A stretch of 64,000 nucleotides of DNA, from positions 134,324-198,323 of the forward strand of contig DAOSDL010000004.1 of NCBI GenBank assembly GCA_035362335.1. Direction: 5' to 3'. Positions within the stretch are counted from its first letter, which is position 1; each line of letters begins with the position of its first letter. A model generated the notes under the pieces. That model was not told the origin of the DNA, did not search any database, and saw nothing but the letters and a program-made list of their open reading frames with translations. This DNA is from JAOSJT01 sp035362335. Lineage in GTDB: Bacteria; Bacteroidota; Ignavibacteria; SZUA-365. This document shows positions 62,847 through 64,000 of the stretch, piece after piece. The position numbers were made by a program, and so were the translations under genes.

Positions 62847-63917
62847 ATGTCCGACACACCCGAACGCATCCCCTGGATCGATGCCCTGCGCGGGCTTGCC
62901 ATCATTCTCATGGTGCCAGCCAATCTCGCGCCCTACCTGGCCGAACCGCACGCCATGTGGTTCCGCATTCTCGGATCCTTCGCCGCGCCCACCTTCATCA
63001 TGCTCAGTGCGGGCATGGTTGTGCTCACGGCGGAGCGGCACGATTTGTCCTACTACCTCAAACGCGGCGGCTCCATACTGCTTATCGCCATGCTGATCGA
63101 TGTGCTGATGTGGGGGATATTCCCGTGGACGTCCTTCGATGTGCTCTACACCATTGGCCTCGCGTTGCCTTTGATGTACATGCTGCGCAAAGTGGATGCG
63201 CGCGAGCTGCTGTACATTTCCGTGATCATCGTGCTGGCCACATATGTGCTGCAACGGGTGTTCGGTTATCACGCGGAAACGCTGGAAGTGTATTTTTCTG
63301 AAATGTTCGTCCCCACACCCGGCCGTCTGCTGCAGAGCTGGTTCATCGACGGGTGGTTCCCCCTGTTCCCGTGGATGGGCTACGCGATACTCGGGGCGAT
63401 GTTTTTCCGTTCGCTGTTCGCGGGCGACGGTGTGGCCAGCACGCGCTTTTTCCTTGCGAGCGCGGTGTTGACGGCGCTGGGCTTTCTGCTGCTGTTCCTG
63501 CCGCTGGACGAGAGCATCGTGCGCAACATCGCGAACGGCAGCATTCTCGAAACGCGCGGCGGCTACTCGGAGATTTTCTATCCGCCCACCTTCGCCTATG
63601 TGTTCACCTCGCTGGGCATTGTCACGCTGTCGGCGTCGGTGTTGCGGCGGCACGGTGCGCCGTGGTATCTGGGCGTGCTGGGCTTTTTCGGGCGCTATTC
63701 GATGCTGGTGTACATTCTGCATCAGGCGATGGGGACGTTCGTTCTCGAACCGATGATCGCGGCCCGCGGCATGGAGGCGATGGACTCGGGGCTGTGGTTC
63801 ACCATTGCGAATGTCGCCGTGCTTGCGGGCATCGCCGCGATCTGTCTCGGCATCGAGTTGCTGAAAAAGCAGCGGCGCCCGCAGGGGGTGTTCCTGCAAG
63901 TCCTGATCGGAAGGTAG
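62847..63917 (+). CDS. DUF1624/HGSNAT-like membrane protein
   Basis: A 356-residue membrane protein with about 9-10 hydrophobic helices. The N-terminal RIPWIDALRGLAIILMV, with the Asp-x-x-Arg-Gly motif, and SFAAPTFIMLSAGM match the HGSNAT-catalytic/DUF1624 and acyltransferase-3-like group, whose members move acyl groups across membranes. The family's role is poorly known in bacteria. ATG 62847 has AGGTG upstream. It is probably cotranscribed with asnB. The last 83 bases of the window have no gene. Confidence 0.75.
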   Translation: MSDTPERIPWIDALRGLAIILMVPANLAPYLAEPHAMWFRILGSFAAPTFIMLSAGMVVLTAERHDLSYYLKRGGSILLIAMLIDVLMWGIFPWTSFDVLYTIGLALPLMYMLRKVDARELLYISVIIVLATYVLQRVFGYHAETLEVYFSEMFVPTPGRLLQSWFIDGWFPLFPWMGYAILGAMFFRSLFAGDGVASTRFFLASAVLTALGFLLLFLPLDESIVRNIANGSILETRGGYSEIFYPPTFAYVFTSLGIVTLSASVLRRHGAPWYLGVLGFFGRYSMLVYILHQAMGTFVLEPMIAARGMEAMDSGLWFTIANVAVLAGIAAICLGIELLKKQRRPQGVFLQVLIGR

Positions 63918-64000
63918 AAAGACGCGAGGGTGGAATTCGCTCACGGTAGAGTAGAGAAGGGACCCCGGAAGGATCCGAGGTCGCCTTCCCCCTCTGCGAA

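Overview
The window is a stretch of GC-rich bacterial chromosome from the FCB superphylum (Bacteroidota/Chlorobi/Ignavibacteria/Kapabacteria side). The main reason is a type IX secretion system (T9SS) signature: a very large PorU-type C25 sortase (51930-57212), and three secreted proteins ending in T9SS type A-like sorting domains (2-2371, 18858-20711, 37872-39821). There is also a BamA-type Omp85 protein, LPS and O-antigen genes, several lipoproteins and a recurring promoter of the form TTG-N20-TAnnTTG, close to the Bacteroidota consensus. The exact lineage is an inference; no rRNA gene is present. Nearly all ordinary genes are housekeeping or envelope genes.

Layout. 1-8.5 kb: the end of a large T9SS-exported protein, the Mn exporter mntP, the transglycosylase mtgA, a Spy-like lipoprotein, icd with a small cytochrome, and homogentisate dioxygenase. 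8.5-13.1 kb (minus): an operon of a DUF2795 protein, Omp85 protein, holB and ricT, with a strong promoter at 13121-13152 and a two-way terminator at 8434-8478. 13.2-20.7 kb (minus): a long envelope run (T9SS cargo, adenosine-specific kinase, heptosyltransferase, GT2, MsbA-like ABC exporter, O-antigen ligase, 70-residue Cys-rich protein). Its last five genes are joined by 4-bp stop/start overlaps. 20.9-28.8 kb (plus): two tandem FN3 lipoproteins, an alpha/beta hydrolase, a DASS transporter, an enoyl reductase-like SDR, an acyl-CoA dehydrogenase and a PlsC-like acyltransferase. 28.9-40.9 kb: a 1166-residue beta-rich envelope protein, an M29-like peptidase, small membrane proteins, ferritin, proS, an S41 protease and an unknown secreted protein.

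41.2-48.7 kb looks like an accessory island next to tRNA-Arg(CCT). It holds an AAC(3)-I-like aminoglycoside acetyltransferase, a membrane protein, a DUF2938 remnant, an NmrA-like reductase, a frameshifted remnant of an AAA ATPase (DUF4143 type), a DJ-1/PfpI protein, an AbiE-like toxin-antitoxin operon and a methyltransferase. The AbiE-like operon is the most interesting locus. Its promoter overlaps a perfect 18-bp palindrome and a second perfect inverted repeat, a decayed copy of this promoter/operator lies just past the toxin gene in the same orientation, and the toxin carries an exact in-frame 21-bp duplication in its nucleotidyltransferase motif.

48.8-58.0 kb (minus): a DnaE2/ImuC-like polymerase downstream of porU, then lexA with a clear promoter. 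58.1-64 kb: tandem and dispersed intergenic repeats, a membrane/TPR protein, asparagine synthase and a DUF1624-like membrane acyltransferase. Degenerate short repeats sit in at least four intergenic gaps (5.4, 34.8-35.0, 39.9 and 58.1-58.5 kb).
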